Source of the DNA: Phycisphaerales bacterium
Lineage (GTDB): Bacteria > Planctomycetota > Phycisphaerae > Phycisphaerales > UBA5793
DNA length: 64,000 bases
Direction: 5' to 3'
Assembly (NCBI GenBank): GCA_020852515.1
Contig: JADZAS010000016.1
Span: forward strand, 374,155 to 438,154
Below the pieces are notes generated by a model. The model had not been told where the DNA came from. It ran no database searches and worked only from the letters and a program-made list of their open reading frames with translations. The translations under genes and the position numbers were made by a program. This document shows, in pieces, positions 8,562 to 16,624 of this stretch. Positions within the stretch are counted from its first letter, which is position 1. Each line of letters starts with the position of its first letter.

Positions 8562-9335
8562 ATGGGCAAGTGCAAGTGTAAACCCAAACCCTGCCCCGAG
8601 GGTGTACCTGGCTGGATCGTGACGTATGGCGACATGATGTCGCTGCTGCTGTGCTTTTTCATTCTGCTCGCCGCGTTCTCGGAACTCAAGCAGGAGGAAG
8701 AGTACACTGTCGTGGCCCACAGCATCATGATGGCCTTCGGCTTCACGCAGGGCAGCGGCGGCGCGATCCCGACCGACCAGGCATCGATGCAATCCGTCGT
8801 CACCATGCTCAGCCAGGCCGCCAGCGCGCACGATCCGAAGTTCGCCATCAGCCAGAGCGACGTGCAGGGCGTGCAGGGCAAGCACACGACCGTCAAGACG
8901 GTGCGCGAAGGGCTCGTCTTCACGATCGGCGGCTCGAGCACGTTCGATCGCGAGTCAGCAGTGCTCAAGGACGAGGTCAAGGAAGAACTGCGCTCGATCG
9001 CCAGGCTCATCGAAGGCCGCAACAACCGCATCTTTGTCCGCGGCCACACGGACACCAAGCGGCTTTCGCCCTCGGCGCCGTGGAAGAACCTTTATGAACT
9101 CGGCTTCGCGCGGGCCGAGGCGGTCATGCTCTTCCTGACGGAGGAAGTCGGCATGCGGCAGGAACTTTTTCGCGTCGAATCCTGCGCTGACAGCGAACCC
9201 ATCAACGCCCGGGCCCAGGGCGGCGAGGCGTCGCAGGTGAACCGGCGCGTCGAGATCATTCTCAGCGAGAGCGTGGTCGATGACTTCAACCCCGACAGCG
9301 ATTACACCGACCCGTCCAACGCACGAGGAGGGTGA
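8562..9335 (+). CDS. motB: MotB/PomB stator subunit with peptidoglycan-binding OmpA domain
   Basis: Partner of the upstream stator subunit, 257 residues. A short Cys/Lys/Pro-rich leader (KCKCKPKPCPEG) is followed by WIVTYGDMMSLLLCFFILL, whose Asp (residue 24) is the ion-carrying residue of this family. The plug region FSELKQEEEYTVVAHSIMMA and the Cys-Pro leader resemble PomB of Vibrio, suggesting Na+ drive. The C-terminal OmpA/MotB domain anchors the stator to peptidoglycan (FVRGHTDTKRLSPS, LGFARAEAVMLFL, NRRVEIIL). It lies between motA and fliL, with four bases to the next start. Confidence 0.95.
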   Translation: MGKCKCKPKPCPEGVPGWIVTYGDMMSLLLCFFILLAAFSELKQEEEYTVVAHSIMMAFGFTQGSGGAIPTDQASMQSVVTMLSQAASAHDPKFAISQSDVQGVQGKHTTVKTVREGLVFTIGGSSTFDRESAVLKDEVKEELRSIARLIEGRNNRIFVRGHTDTKRLSPSAPWKNLYELGFARAEAVMLFLTEEVGMRQELFRVESCADSEPINARAQGGEASQVNRRVEIILSESVVDDFNPDSDYTDPSNARGG

Positions 9336-9338
9336 ACC

Positions 9339-9878
9339 ATGCCAGACGCCAAACACGACAAGTCCAAGCCCGCCGAAGCCGCCAGCGAGAGCAAAAAGTC
9401 GCCGCTCAAGGTGATCATCATGATCGCGGTCATCATGGTCATCGAGGCGGGCGTACTTCTGGGCGTGGCGATGTTCACGAGCACTCCCGCCGTCAAGGCC
9501 GACAGCGGGTTCGTCACGGAGCAGGAGGCGGCGCTGAACCGCATCGTCGAAGTGGCCATCGTGCATGATCGCTTTCCCAACAGCAAGCAGGGCATCCTCT
9601 ACCTGTATGACACGCAGATCACCGCGCGCGTCAAGGCGCGCCACGAGAAGGCCATCACGGAATTCGTGGAGGCCAACCAGGCGCTGATCAAGACCAGCAT
9701 CGCGGCGCTGTGGCGCAATGCTGAGCCGCGACACTTCGACGAGCCGCTGCTGAGCACACTCACGCGCCAGGCCACCGAGACGCTCAAAGAAATCATGCCG
9801 CGCGATCCGACGACCGGCGAGAGCCTGCTCGATGCGATTCTGCTCGAGGGCGTCACGCCCTACCGCGCCGGCATCTGA
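9339..9878 (+). CDS. fliL: FliL-like stator-associated membrane protein
   Basis: FliL rings the stator and raises torque. This 179-residue protein has a Lys-rich cytoplasmic start, one transmembrane helix (about residues 23-47, [20 protein letters not shown]) and a periplasmic domain. The domain ends with a FliL-like pattern, in which [17 protein letters not shown] leads to an end segment that would bear the FliL tail. Similarity to the classical FliL is moderate; position after motB and topology support the call. The start at 9339 has a GAGGAGG site seven bases upstream. Confidence 0.8.
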   Translation: MPDAKHDKSKPAEAASESKKSPLKVIIMIAVIMVIEAGVLLGVAMFTSTPAVKADSGFVTEQEAALNRIVEVAIVHDRFPNSKQGILYLYDTQITARVKARHEKAITEFVEANQALIKTSIAALWRNAEPRHFDEPLLSTLTRQATETLKEIMPRDPTTGESLLDAILLEGVTPYRAGI

Positions 9879-9976
9879 CCGCACCGCACCCGCCCGGGTC
9901 AACCCGTCAAGCGGCATATTTTGCGCTCAGCGCTGATCTTGCAGAGGCCGCGCGGATGCTGCCGATAACCGATGGA

Positions 9977-10000
9977 CTCCGCCTCCTTGTGGTGGCGGAG
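9977..10000 (+). promoter_or_regulatory. Inverted repeat covering the fliN ribosome-binding site
   Basis: CTCCGCC (9977-9983) can pair with GGCGGAG (9994-10000), leaving a 10-base loop. The right arm overlaps the GGAGG (9997-10001) that precedes the fliN ATG at 10010 by eight bases. In mRNA this would hide the ribosome-binding site. The hairpin is seen directly in the sequence; any control role is inferred. It lies where fliM would usually be found. Confidence 0.45.
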
Positions 10001-10009
10001 GCTAAGCGC

Positions 10010-10486
10010 ATGAACCACAATCGCTTCATCACGAGACACCCCGACCCGCCGGAGCAGCCGGGCGGCGAGCCGCACTCGCCCGATCCGCAGGGCGCCCCCG
10101 ATCCCCAGGAGGCCCTGGAATCGGCGCGCGAAGCGGTCGAGGAAATCTCGCAGGAGGCCACCGCGGCGACGACCGATCAATCCACGCTCGAACTGCCCGA
10201 GTTCGCCGGCTACGACGCCGAGCATCCCGTCAGCGGCATCGACCTGCTGGCAAAGGTGAACCTCAACGTGCGGATCGAACTGGGCCGCACGCGCATGCTC
10301 GTCGAAGATGTGCTGCGCCTCAACCAGGGGAGCGTCGTCGAACTCGACAAACTCGCGGGCGACCCGGTGGATGTCTACGTCAACGACCGCCACGTGGCCT
10401 GCGGTGAAGTGCTCGTGCTCAACGACACCTTCTGCGTTCGCATCAGCGAGATCTTCTCGCGCGGCGACGAAGGTGGTGACAACTGA
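10010..10486 (+). CDS. fliN: FliN, flagellar motor switch C-ring protein
   Basis: FliN forms the lower C-ring, with export and switching roles. The 158-residue product has a Pro/Glu-rich N-terminal extension (about 75 residues), then the SpoA domain. Key segments are [41 protein letters not shown] and [20 protein letters not shown], which are diagnostic for FliN. The ATG at 10010 has GGAGG at ideal spacing; an in-frame ATG at 9956 has no such site. The extension shows no FliM-type EIDALL motif for CheY binding. No fliM lies between fliL and this gene. Confidence 0.95.
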   Translation: MNHNRFITRHPDPPEQPGGEPHSPDPQGAPDPQEALESAREAVEEISQEATAATTDQSTLELPEFAGYDAEHPVSGIDLLAKVNLNVRIELGRTRMLVEDVLRLNQGSVVELDKLAGDPVDVYVNDRHVACGEVLVLNDTFCVRISEIFSRGDEGGDN

Positions 10487-10585
10487 ACCCCAGCGCCGGT
10501 CCAGATGGATCGGTGCGACACGTCTTCAACCGTCCGGCGGAGCCGGGCCGCGATCCATGATCGCACAGCGCCAGGATGGCGAACC

Positions 10586-11257
10586 ATGAACCGACCACCC
10601 CACTGCCTTCGTCTGCTGCTCGGCCTTGTGGTCGGCCTGAGCGCGCTGCTCCAACCAGCGCCGACGCTGGCGGATCCCGTCACCGCACCTCCCCTGATTG
10701 AATCTCGCGACGATGCGCCCAGCGCCCCCGCACTCCCGCCGCGCACGTCCCGCTCAGGCTCGCGCGACCAGACCTCAGCCCGCTTTCCGCTGCAGGTTCC
10801 CGGAGGCACGTGGCGGACGATCGGCGCCCTGGCTGGCGTGATCGGCCTGATCCTCCTGCTGCGATCTGCAATGCTGCGGCTGGGCGGCAGCCCGCTCGGG
10901 CGAGCCAAGGCGCCAGCCGGAGTCGTCGAAGTGCTCGGCCGGTTTCCACTGGCGCGCGGCCAGACACTGCTACTCCTTAAAGTAGACCGGCGCATCCTGC
11001 TCGTCGCCCAGACGCCCCAAGGCCTCTCCACGCTCTCTGAGATCACGGATGCAGAGCAGGTTGCCTCGCTCATCGGACGCATTCGCAACGACCGCGGCGA
11101 CTCCTTCTCGCGCCAGTTCGAGCGGCTCATCACGCCGGTGCGGGACGAGGCCGATGCGGGTGAACCGTCACCCACCGTCATCGACCTGACTCGGTCGCGC
11201 CGGGTCGCGGCGGCCCGGCGCGTGGCCAGTATGCTCGCGGATGGAGGCCGCGCGTGA
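10586..11257 (+). CDS. fliO: FliO, flagellar export gate assembly protein
   Basis: FliO is a poorly conserved membrane protein that helps assemble FliP. The 223-residue product starts with a cleavable-looking signal (LRLLLGLVVGLSALLQPAPTLA), then a Pro/Ser-rich stretch and one transmembrane helix (TIGALAGVIGLILLLRSAML). A cytoplasmic FliO domain follows, with PAGVVEVLGRFPLARGQTLLLLKVDRRILLVAQTPQGLSTLSEI, the recognisable part of the family. The start at 10586 places the signal peptide at the N-terminus; the frame is open upstream to 10505 but without signal character. It overlaps fliP by GTGA. Confidence 0.88.
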   Translation: MNRPPHCLRLLLGLVVGLSALLQPAPTLADPVTAPPLIESRDDAPSAPALPPRTSRSGSRDQTSARFPLQVPGGTWRTIGALAGVIGLILLLRSAMLRLGGSPLGRAKAPAGVVEVLGRFPLARGQTLLLLKVDRRILLVAQTPQGLSTLSEITDAEQVASLIGRIRNDRGDSFSRQFERLITPVRDEADAGEPSPTVIDLTRSRRVAAARRVASMLADGGRA

Positions 11258-12144
11258 GACGACTGGCGCTGATCATGCTTGCACTGCTGGCGACGGTTCT
11301 GTTCGCGGCCGGCCCGGCGCTGGCGCAGGACGCCGCCCCGGCCGCCTCGATCACCGACCTGAACCCGGTCGGTGCGCTGGAAAGCGCATCAGAAGCCATT
11401 CCCGGATTCGAAGGCGGACTCAGCGGCGCGCTCAACGTGCTCATCCTGCTCACGGTGCTCACCATCGCGCCGTCGATCCTGATGATGTGCACGTGCTTCA
11501 CCCGATTCGTCGTCGTGCTCAGCCTCGTGCGCCAGGCGATCGGCACCGCGACGCTGCCGCCCAGCCAGATCATCGTCGGGCTGAGCGTGTTCATGACGAT
11601 TCTGGTCATGGAGCCCACGTTCACGCGCATGTACAACGAGGCCTACCTGCCCTACAAGCAGGGTGATCCCGACGTTCAAAGCCAGATCGACGTGTGGAAC
11701 CGCGCCAAGGACCCGCTGCGCGATTTCATGTTCGCCCAGATCGAAGCCGCCGAAAACTGGGATGGCGTGTACATGATCCTCGACTACCGCGGCGTAGACA
11801 CGTCGAAACCCGAGGAACTCACTTACGACGACGTAGACATGCTCACGCTCGTGCCGGCATTCATTCTCAGCGAATTGAAGGTCTCATTCCTCATCGGATT
11901 TCGCATCTACCTGCCGTTTCTCATCATCGACATGGTCGTGTCGAGCCTGCTGATCTCGATGGGCATGCTCATGCTGCCGCCGGTGCTGATCTCTCTACCG
12001 TTCAAACTGCTCCTGTTCGTGCTCGTGGACGGCTGGACGCTCATGCTGGGCAACCTGCTGCACGGAACGGTGGCGCACACGGAAACCTACTCCGCGCTGC
12101 TCCCGGCTCTGCAGCATGCGCTGGCGGCCGGCGGGTTCGCGTGA
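11254..12144 (+). CDS. fliP: FliP, flagellar export gate protein
   Basis: FliP forms the core of the export gate with FliQ and FliR. The 296-residue protein begins with a signal peptide ending near ALAQ, as is usual for FliP. Family motifs follow: LTIAPSILMMCTCFTRFVVVLSLVRQAIG, the loop PTFTRMYNEAY, AFILSELKVSFLIGF and the final GMLMLPPVLISLPFKLLLFVLVDGW. Transmembrane spacing is normal. The GTG start overlaps the fliO stop (GTGA). This is one of the best conserved genes in the window. Confidence 0.98.
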   Translation: MRRLALIMLALLATVLFAAGPALAQDAAPAASITDLNPVGALESASEAIPGFEGGLSGALNVLILLTVLTIAPSILMMCTCFTRFVVVLSLVRQAIGTATLPPSQIIVGLSVFMTILVMEPTFTRMYNEAYLPYKQGDPDVQSQIDVWNRAKDPLRDFMFAQIEAAENWDGVYMILDYRGVDTSKPEELTYDDVDMLTLVPAFILSELKVSFLIGFRIYLPFLIIDMVVSSLLISMGMLMLPPVLISLPFKLLLFVLVDGWTLMLGNLLHGTVAHTETYSALLPALQHALAAGGFA

Positions 12145-12168
12145 CGGGCGTGCAAGTGGAGGTGTCGC

Positions 12169-12420
12169 GTGGTTGATTTAGGAGTCGATCTGGTGCGTGA
12201 AGCGCTCTCGCAGGCGCTGCTCCTGGCCGCGCCGATCCTGCTGGCCGGTCTGGTCATCGGCCTGATCGTCTCGATCTTCCAGACCGTGACGCAGGTGCAG
12301 GAACAGACGCTGAGTTTCGTTCCCAAGATCGCGGGCATGATCCTCGTCGGCATCGCGATCATCCCGTGGATCATCAACGTGATGATCGACTACGCCACCG
12401 CCATGTTCACCGGAAACTGA
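12169..12420 (+). CDS. fliQ: FliQ, flagellar export gate protein
   Basis: FliQ has 83 residues and two transmembrane helices, and wraps the FliP/FliR core of the gate. The sequence shows the family motifs LVREALSQALLLAAPILLAGLVIGLIVSIFQ, TQVQEQTLSFVPKI and PWIINVMIDY. The GTG start has GGAGG six bases upstream. The length agrees with the family (about 89). fliR follows 12 bases after the stop. Confidence 0.97.
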   Translation: MVDLGVDLVREALSQALLLAAPILLAGLVIGLIVSIFQTVTQVQEQTLSFVPKIAGMILVGIAIIPWIINVMIDYATAMFTGN

Positions 12421-12432
12421 TGACGCCCCGCG

Positions 12433-13224
12433 ATGGATCTTCGTCCCCTCCTTCCCCACATCGGCCCGCTGCTGATCGTCCTCAGCCGCGTGACGGGTCT
12501 GTTCGTCTTCGCGCCGGTGCTGAGCAGTTCGATGATTCCCATGCGCATCAAGGCGCTGCTGGCCCTGGCGATCACCGCCGCGGCGTACCCGGTGCTCTAT
12601 CCGGCGATTGGCGCGCAGAGTCCGATCCCGCTACCGGTTTCGCTGCTCGAACTGGGGCCAATGATCGCGTTCGAACTGCTCGTGGGTGTGGCCATCGGCT
12701 TTCTTGCCTCGCTGCCGATGCTGTCCACCGAACTGGGCGGCCTGATCGTCGGTCAGCAGCTCGGCCTGGGGTTTGCCCGCGTCTACAACCCGGCGATGGA
12801 GTCGGATGCCGACGTAATCGGTCAGATGCTGTTCTACATGGCGCTGTGCGTCTTTATCGGCCTCGGCGGACTCGAGATCATCTTCTCGATGCTGCTCAAC
12901 ACGTTCGGCCGCATCCCGCCCGGCGAGTTCCGCATCACGGAAGACTTCGTGGCGCTGATCGCGGCGCTGCTGACCAGCGCGTTCGAGCTGGCGGTCCGCA
13001 TCGCGGCGCCCGTGCTCTGCCTCATCTTTCTCGAGTCGTTCGCGCTTGGCTTCATGAACAAGACCGCGCCGGCGTTCAACATTCTCTCTCTCGGCTTTCC
13101 GATTCGCATCATCCTCGGAACGATCGCGCTGATCGCGTCGCTCGGAGCCATCAACGAGGGTGTGCTCGACCAGACCGGCGACATGCTCAACGCGATGGCG
13201 GATTTCTTCAGAGTCACTCATTGA
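12433..13224 (+). CDS. fliR: FliR, flagellar export gate protein
   Basis: FliR contributes one copy to the export gate and resembles a fused FliP-FliQ unit. The 263-residue product is strongly hydrophobic, with the family blocks RVTGLFVFAPVLSSSMIP, LLVGVAIGFLASLPMLSTELGGLIVGQQLG, then FEL.VRIAAPVLC and the final AFNILSLGFPIRIILGTIAL. Length and topology are normal. It is followed by flhB after 17 bases, the usual order. No anomaly is seen. Confidence 0.96.
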   Translation: MDLRPLLPHIGPLLIVLSRVTGLFVFAPVLSSSMIPMRIKALLALAITAAAYPVLYPAIGAQSPIPLPVSLLELGPMIAFELLVGVAIGFLASLPMLSTELGGLIVGQQLGLGFARVYNPAMESDADVIGQMLFYMALCVFIGLGGLEIIFSMLLNTFGRIPPGEFRITEDFVALIAALLTSAFELAVRIAAPVLCLIFLESFALGFMNKTAPAFNILSLGFPIRIILGTIALIASLGAINEGVLDQTGDMLNAMADFFRVTH

Positions 13225-13241
13225 CCAGGTAACCACCAGCC

Positions 13242-14318
13242 ATGGCCGAACAGGACCTCGGCGAAAAAACCGAAGCCGCCAGCCCGCGCCGCAGGCGCGA
13301 AGCCAGGGAAGACGGCAGCATCGCGCGGTCTATGGATCTCACCGCGGCGATCTGCCTCTTCGGGGCCGTCATTCTTCTGCTCTGGCTCACTCCGCTGATG
13401 ATGCGCGATCTGACGATCTACCTGCGCGAAGTGCTTGAGGACAGCTCAAAAGACGTAGGCACGCACGGCTATGCGGGCGGGGATGAACTGGAGCGGGGCC
13501 TGAAGATCCTCGTCGCCGCGGCCGGACCGTTCGTCGGTCTCATGTTCATCGTCGGCTATCTCGCGGCGGTGTGGCAGGTCGGCTGGCTGTTCACCGCCAA
13601 GCCGCTGCGGCCGAGGTTCTCCAAACTCGATCCGATCGCCGGCTTCAAGAAATTTTTCAGCGCCCAGGCCGCCGGGCGGGCCGGCATGAGTTTCGGCAAG
13701 GTGCTGCTCATCCTCGCCGTCTCCGTCGCTTTCATCGCGCGGCGCTGGACGGATGTGCTCATGCTGCCGCGCTTCGAATTCGCGCAGGCGGCCGCCAAGT
13801 CAGGATGGTATCTCGTTGAACTGCTGCTTTGGCTGGCTGCGGTCCTCATCATTCTGGGCATCCTCGACTATGCCTTTCAGAAGTGGCAGTGGGAGCGGCA
13901 GAATCGCATGACCAAGCACGAAGTCAAGGAAGAAATGCGCATGACCATGGGCGATCCAATGGTCAAACAGAGGCAGCGATCGTTCGCTCGCAAGATCCTC
14001 AGCCAGCGCCTGAACCAGACCGTGCCCAAGGCTGACGTCGTCGTCACCAACCCCGAACACATTTCCATCGCGCTCAAGTGGGATCCGCAGACCATGAATG
14101 CGCCCAAAGTGCTGGCCAAGGGCACCGACTACATCGCCCTGCGCATCCGACAGATCGCCATCGCCAATCGCGTGCCGATCGTGGAGCGCAAGCCGCTGGC
14201 GCGCGCCATGTACCCCGTTGTGCAGGTCGGACAGGAAATCCCATCCAACTTTTTCCAGGCGGTCGCGGAAGTGCTCGCCTACGTGTACCGGCTCAACCGG
14301 AAACAGAAGGCGGGCTGA
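13242..14318 (+). CDS. flhB: FlhB, export specificity switch protein
   Basis: FlhB sits around the gate and switches substrates when FliK signals. The 358-residue protein starts with the usual GEKTEAASPRRRREAREDG, has four transmembrane helices, and then a cytoplasmic domain. The autocleavage motif, normally NPTH, reads NPEH here (within VVVTNPEHISIALKW). The Asn-Pro pair needed for cleavage is intact and only the third residue is changed. The end (VVQVGQEIPSNFFQAVAEVLAYVYRL) is typical. The gene lies in a tight run between fliR and flhA. Confidence 0.97.
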   Translation: MAEQDLGEKTEAASPRRRREAREDGSIARSMDLTAAICLFGAVILLLWLTPLMMRDLTIYLREVLEDSSKDVGTHGYAGGDELERGLKILVAAAGPFVGLMFIVGYLAAVWQVGWLFTAKPLRPRFSKLDPIAGFKKFFSAQAAGRAGMSFGKVLLILAVSVAFIARRWTDVLMLPRFEFAQAAAKSGWYLVELLLWLAAVLIILGILDYAFQKWQWERQNRMTKHEVKEEMRMTMGDPMVKQRQRSFARKILSQRLNQTVPKADVVVTNPEHISIALKWDPQTMNAPKVLAKGTDYIALRIRQIAIANRVPIVERKPLARAMYPVVQVGQEIPSNFFQAVAEVLAYVYRLNRKQKAG

Positions 14319-14358
14319 ATGCGCCGAGACAAAGCGCCACTGACAGACGGCAGGTGTG

Positions 14359-16515
14359 ATGGCTGACAGGGCCCTGGGCAATCCGGCATTGCGATTCAGC
14401 GGCAGCGCAGCGCGCTGGAAAACGCTGGCGGTACCCATGCTGTTCATCTGCATGATGGTCGTGCTCGTCGTGCCGCTGCCGCCGGCAATGCTCGACGTGC
14501 TCATCGCGGCCAACATCAGCGGCGCGGCGGTGATCCTGCTCACCGTCGTCTACATGGAGCGGCCGCTCGATTTCTCCGTCTTCCCGGCCCTGCTGCTGGG
14601 CACCACGCTCTATCGCCTGTGTCTCAACGTCGCCACCACGAGACTGATCCTCTCGGCGGATGTCAATTCACCGGCCGAGGCCGAGGGCGTCGCCGGCGAG
14701 GTCATCCGCGCCTTCGGCCGCTTCGTTGCCGGCGACTCGCCCATCGTCGGCACGGTCATCTTCTGCATCCTCGTCATCGTGCAGTTCGTCGTCATCACCA
14801 AGGGCTCGACGCGCATCTCCGAAGTCGCGGCCCGCTTCACCCTCGACGCGATGCCCGGCAAGCAGATGGCCATCGACGCCGACCTCACCGCCGGGCTCAT
14901 CACAGAATCCGAAGCGCGCGAGCGGCGCGAGACCATCATGCGCGAAGCCGACTTCTACGGCGCCATGGACGGCGCCTCGAAGTTCGTGCGCGGCGACGCG
15001 ATCGCGGGCATCATCATCACGTTGATCAACGTGCTCGGCGGCTTTGCCGTCGGCGCAATCTCCAAAGGCTGGAGCATCCGCGAAAGCCTCGCCGTGTTTA
15101 CGAAACTCACCATCGGCGACGGCTTGGTCTCGCAGATTCCCGCCTTCATCATCGCCATCGCCGCCGGCCTCATCGTCGCGCGCAGCGGCGCCAAGCAGGA
15201 CCTCGGCACCGATCTCACCAATCAACTCACGAGCAAGCCGCGCGCGCTCTACATCACCTCGGGCTTCCTGGTGCTGATGTCCCTCACCGGCCTGCCGCTC
15301 ATCCCCATGCTCTCGTGCGCCGCGGCGATCGCGGGCATGGGCTACGTTGTTTCGCGCGGCGTCGAGGCCGTCAGAGCCGAACGGCTCGCGAGTGAAGCCA
15401 GCGAATCAGCCAAGTCCAAGCCCGAGGCGCCGTCGCCCGACGATCTGCTCAAAGTCGATCTGCTCGAACTCGAAGTGGGCTACGGGCTGGTCCGCCTGGT
15501 CAATGAATCCGAAGGCGGCAATCTGCTCGAACGCATCTCGATGGTGCGCCGCCAACTCGCCGCGGAACTCGGCCTGATCCTGCCGCCCGTTCGCATCCGC
15601 GACAACTCGCAACTCGAAACGACCTCCTACCGCATCAAGATCCGCAGCGCGCAGGTGGCGGACGGGCAGACCTACCCCGGTTCGTGGCTGGCGATGGATT
15701 CAGGCGTAGCCCAGGGGCCGATCGACGGCGAGCCGACGAAAGAGCCGGCCTTCGGCCTCGACGCGTGGTGGATTCCCGAGCACCTCCGGGCGCGGGCCGA
15801 GGCTCAGGGCTACACCGTCGTTGACGCCACCAGCGTGCTCATCACCCACTTCACCGAGACGGTCAAGCGATACGCCGACGAACTGCTCACGCGCGAGGAA
15901 GTGAACAACCTGCTCTCGACGCTCAAGCAGCGGGCGCCCAAACTCGCCGAAGAAATCGTCCCGGACAAGGTCAAACCCGGCGAACTGCAGAAGGTGCTCC
16001 AGGCCCTGCTGCGCGAACGCCTGCCGATCCGCGATCTCGAAACGATTCTCGAGACGCTTGGCGACTGGATCGGCCACACGCGCGACACGGACGTGCTCGT
16101 CGAATACGTGCGCAACGGCCTGCGGCGGACGATCGCAGCGCAGTACACGACGGCCGACGAGCAGGGCCGGCCGCGCTTGTATTGCATCACGATCGACCCG
16201 CGGCTGGAAGACCTCATCGCGTCCTTTGTTGAGCGATCCGACGTGGGCACGACCATCACGATGCCGCCGTCGGTTTCGAATCGAATTGTGCAGTCGCTCG
16301 ATGCATCGCTCAAATCGCTGATCCATGCGGGGCGGCCGCCGGTCATCCTCACCTCGCCGCAGGTACGCGGCCCGTTGCGGCGGATCATCGAGCCGCACCT
16401 GCCGCAGGCGGCGGTGCTCGGGTTCAACGAAGTGCCGCAGGGGCTCGAAGTCGAATCGCTGGCGCTCGTCCAGCCGCCCGAGGTCAAACAGGCAAAGTCC
16501 GCGCCGGCCGCTTGA
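14359..16515 (+). CDS. flhA: FlhA, flagellar export gate protein
   Basis: FlhA is the nonameric ring of the export apparatus, using the proton motive force and docking chaperone-substrate pairs. The 718-residue product has eight N-terminal transmembrane helices and the FHIPEP-type loop (KGSTRISEVAARFTLDAMPGKQMAIDADL, then EARERRETIMREADFYGAMDGASKFVRGDAIAGIII), which identifies the family. The long cytoplasmic domain begins around residue 360 and includes VIDATSVLITH-like and LPIRDLETILE segments. ATG 14359 is preferred; the frame also offers GTG at 14356. Confidence 0.98.
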   Translation: MADRALGNPALRFSGSAARWKTLAVPMLFICMMVVLVVPLPPAMLDVLIAANISGAAVILLTVVYMERPLDFSVFPALLLGTTLYRLCLNVATTRLILSADVNSPAEAEGVAGEVIRAFGRFVAGDSPIVGTVIFCILVIVQFVVITKGSTRISEVAARFTLDAMPGKQMAIDADLTAGLITESEARERRETIMREADFYGAMDGASKFVRGDAIAGIIITLINVLGGFAVGAISKGWSIRESLAVFTKLTIGDGLVSQIPAFIIAIAAGLIVARSGAKQDLGTDLTNQLTSKPRALYITSGFLVLMSLTGLPLIPMLSCAAAIAGMGYVVSRGVEAVRAERLASEASESAKSKPEAPSPDDLLKVDLLELEVGYGLVRLVNESEGGNLLERISMVRRQLAAELGLILPPVRIRDNSQLETTSYRIKIRSAQVADGQTYPGSWLAMDSGVAQGPIDGEPTKEPAFGLDAWWIPEHLRARAEAQGYTVVDATSVLITHFTETVKRYADELLTREEVNNLLSTLKQRAPKLAEEIVPDKVKPGELQKVLQALLRERLPIRDLETILETLGDWIGHTRDTDVLVEYVRNGLRRTIAAQYTTADEQGRPRLYCITIDPRLEDLIASFVERSDVGTTITMPPSVSNRIVQSLDASLKSLIHAGRPPVILTSPQVRGPLRRIIEPHLPQAAVLGFNEVPQGLEVESLALVQPPEVKQAKSAPAA

Positions 16516-16522
16516 GACAGGC

Positions 16523-16552
16523 TTGCAAGAAGCAGGGTGATCGTGGTATGAT
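16523..16552 (+). promoter_or_regulatory. Predicted sigma-70-type promoter upstream of flhF
   Basis: TTGCAA (16523-16528), an 18-base spacer and TATGAT (16547-16552) lie in the flhA-flhF gap and would start transcription near 16559, about 65 bases before flhF. Both boxes are close to the housekeeping consensus in an otherwise GC-rich region. It suggests that flhF-flhG can be transcribed separately from the structural genes. Confidence 0.6.
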
Positions 16553-16624
16553 GGAGCGCAGCCGAAGGCGACTGGACACTGGCAGGAGGCCGACCCGATC
16601 TTCAGGCCTAGGAAGGGCGCGACG

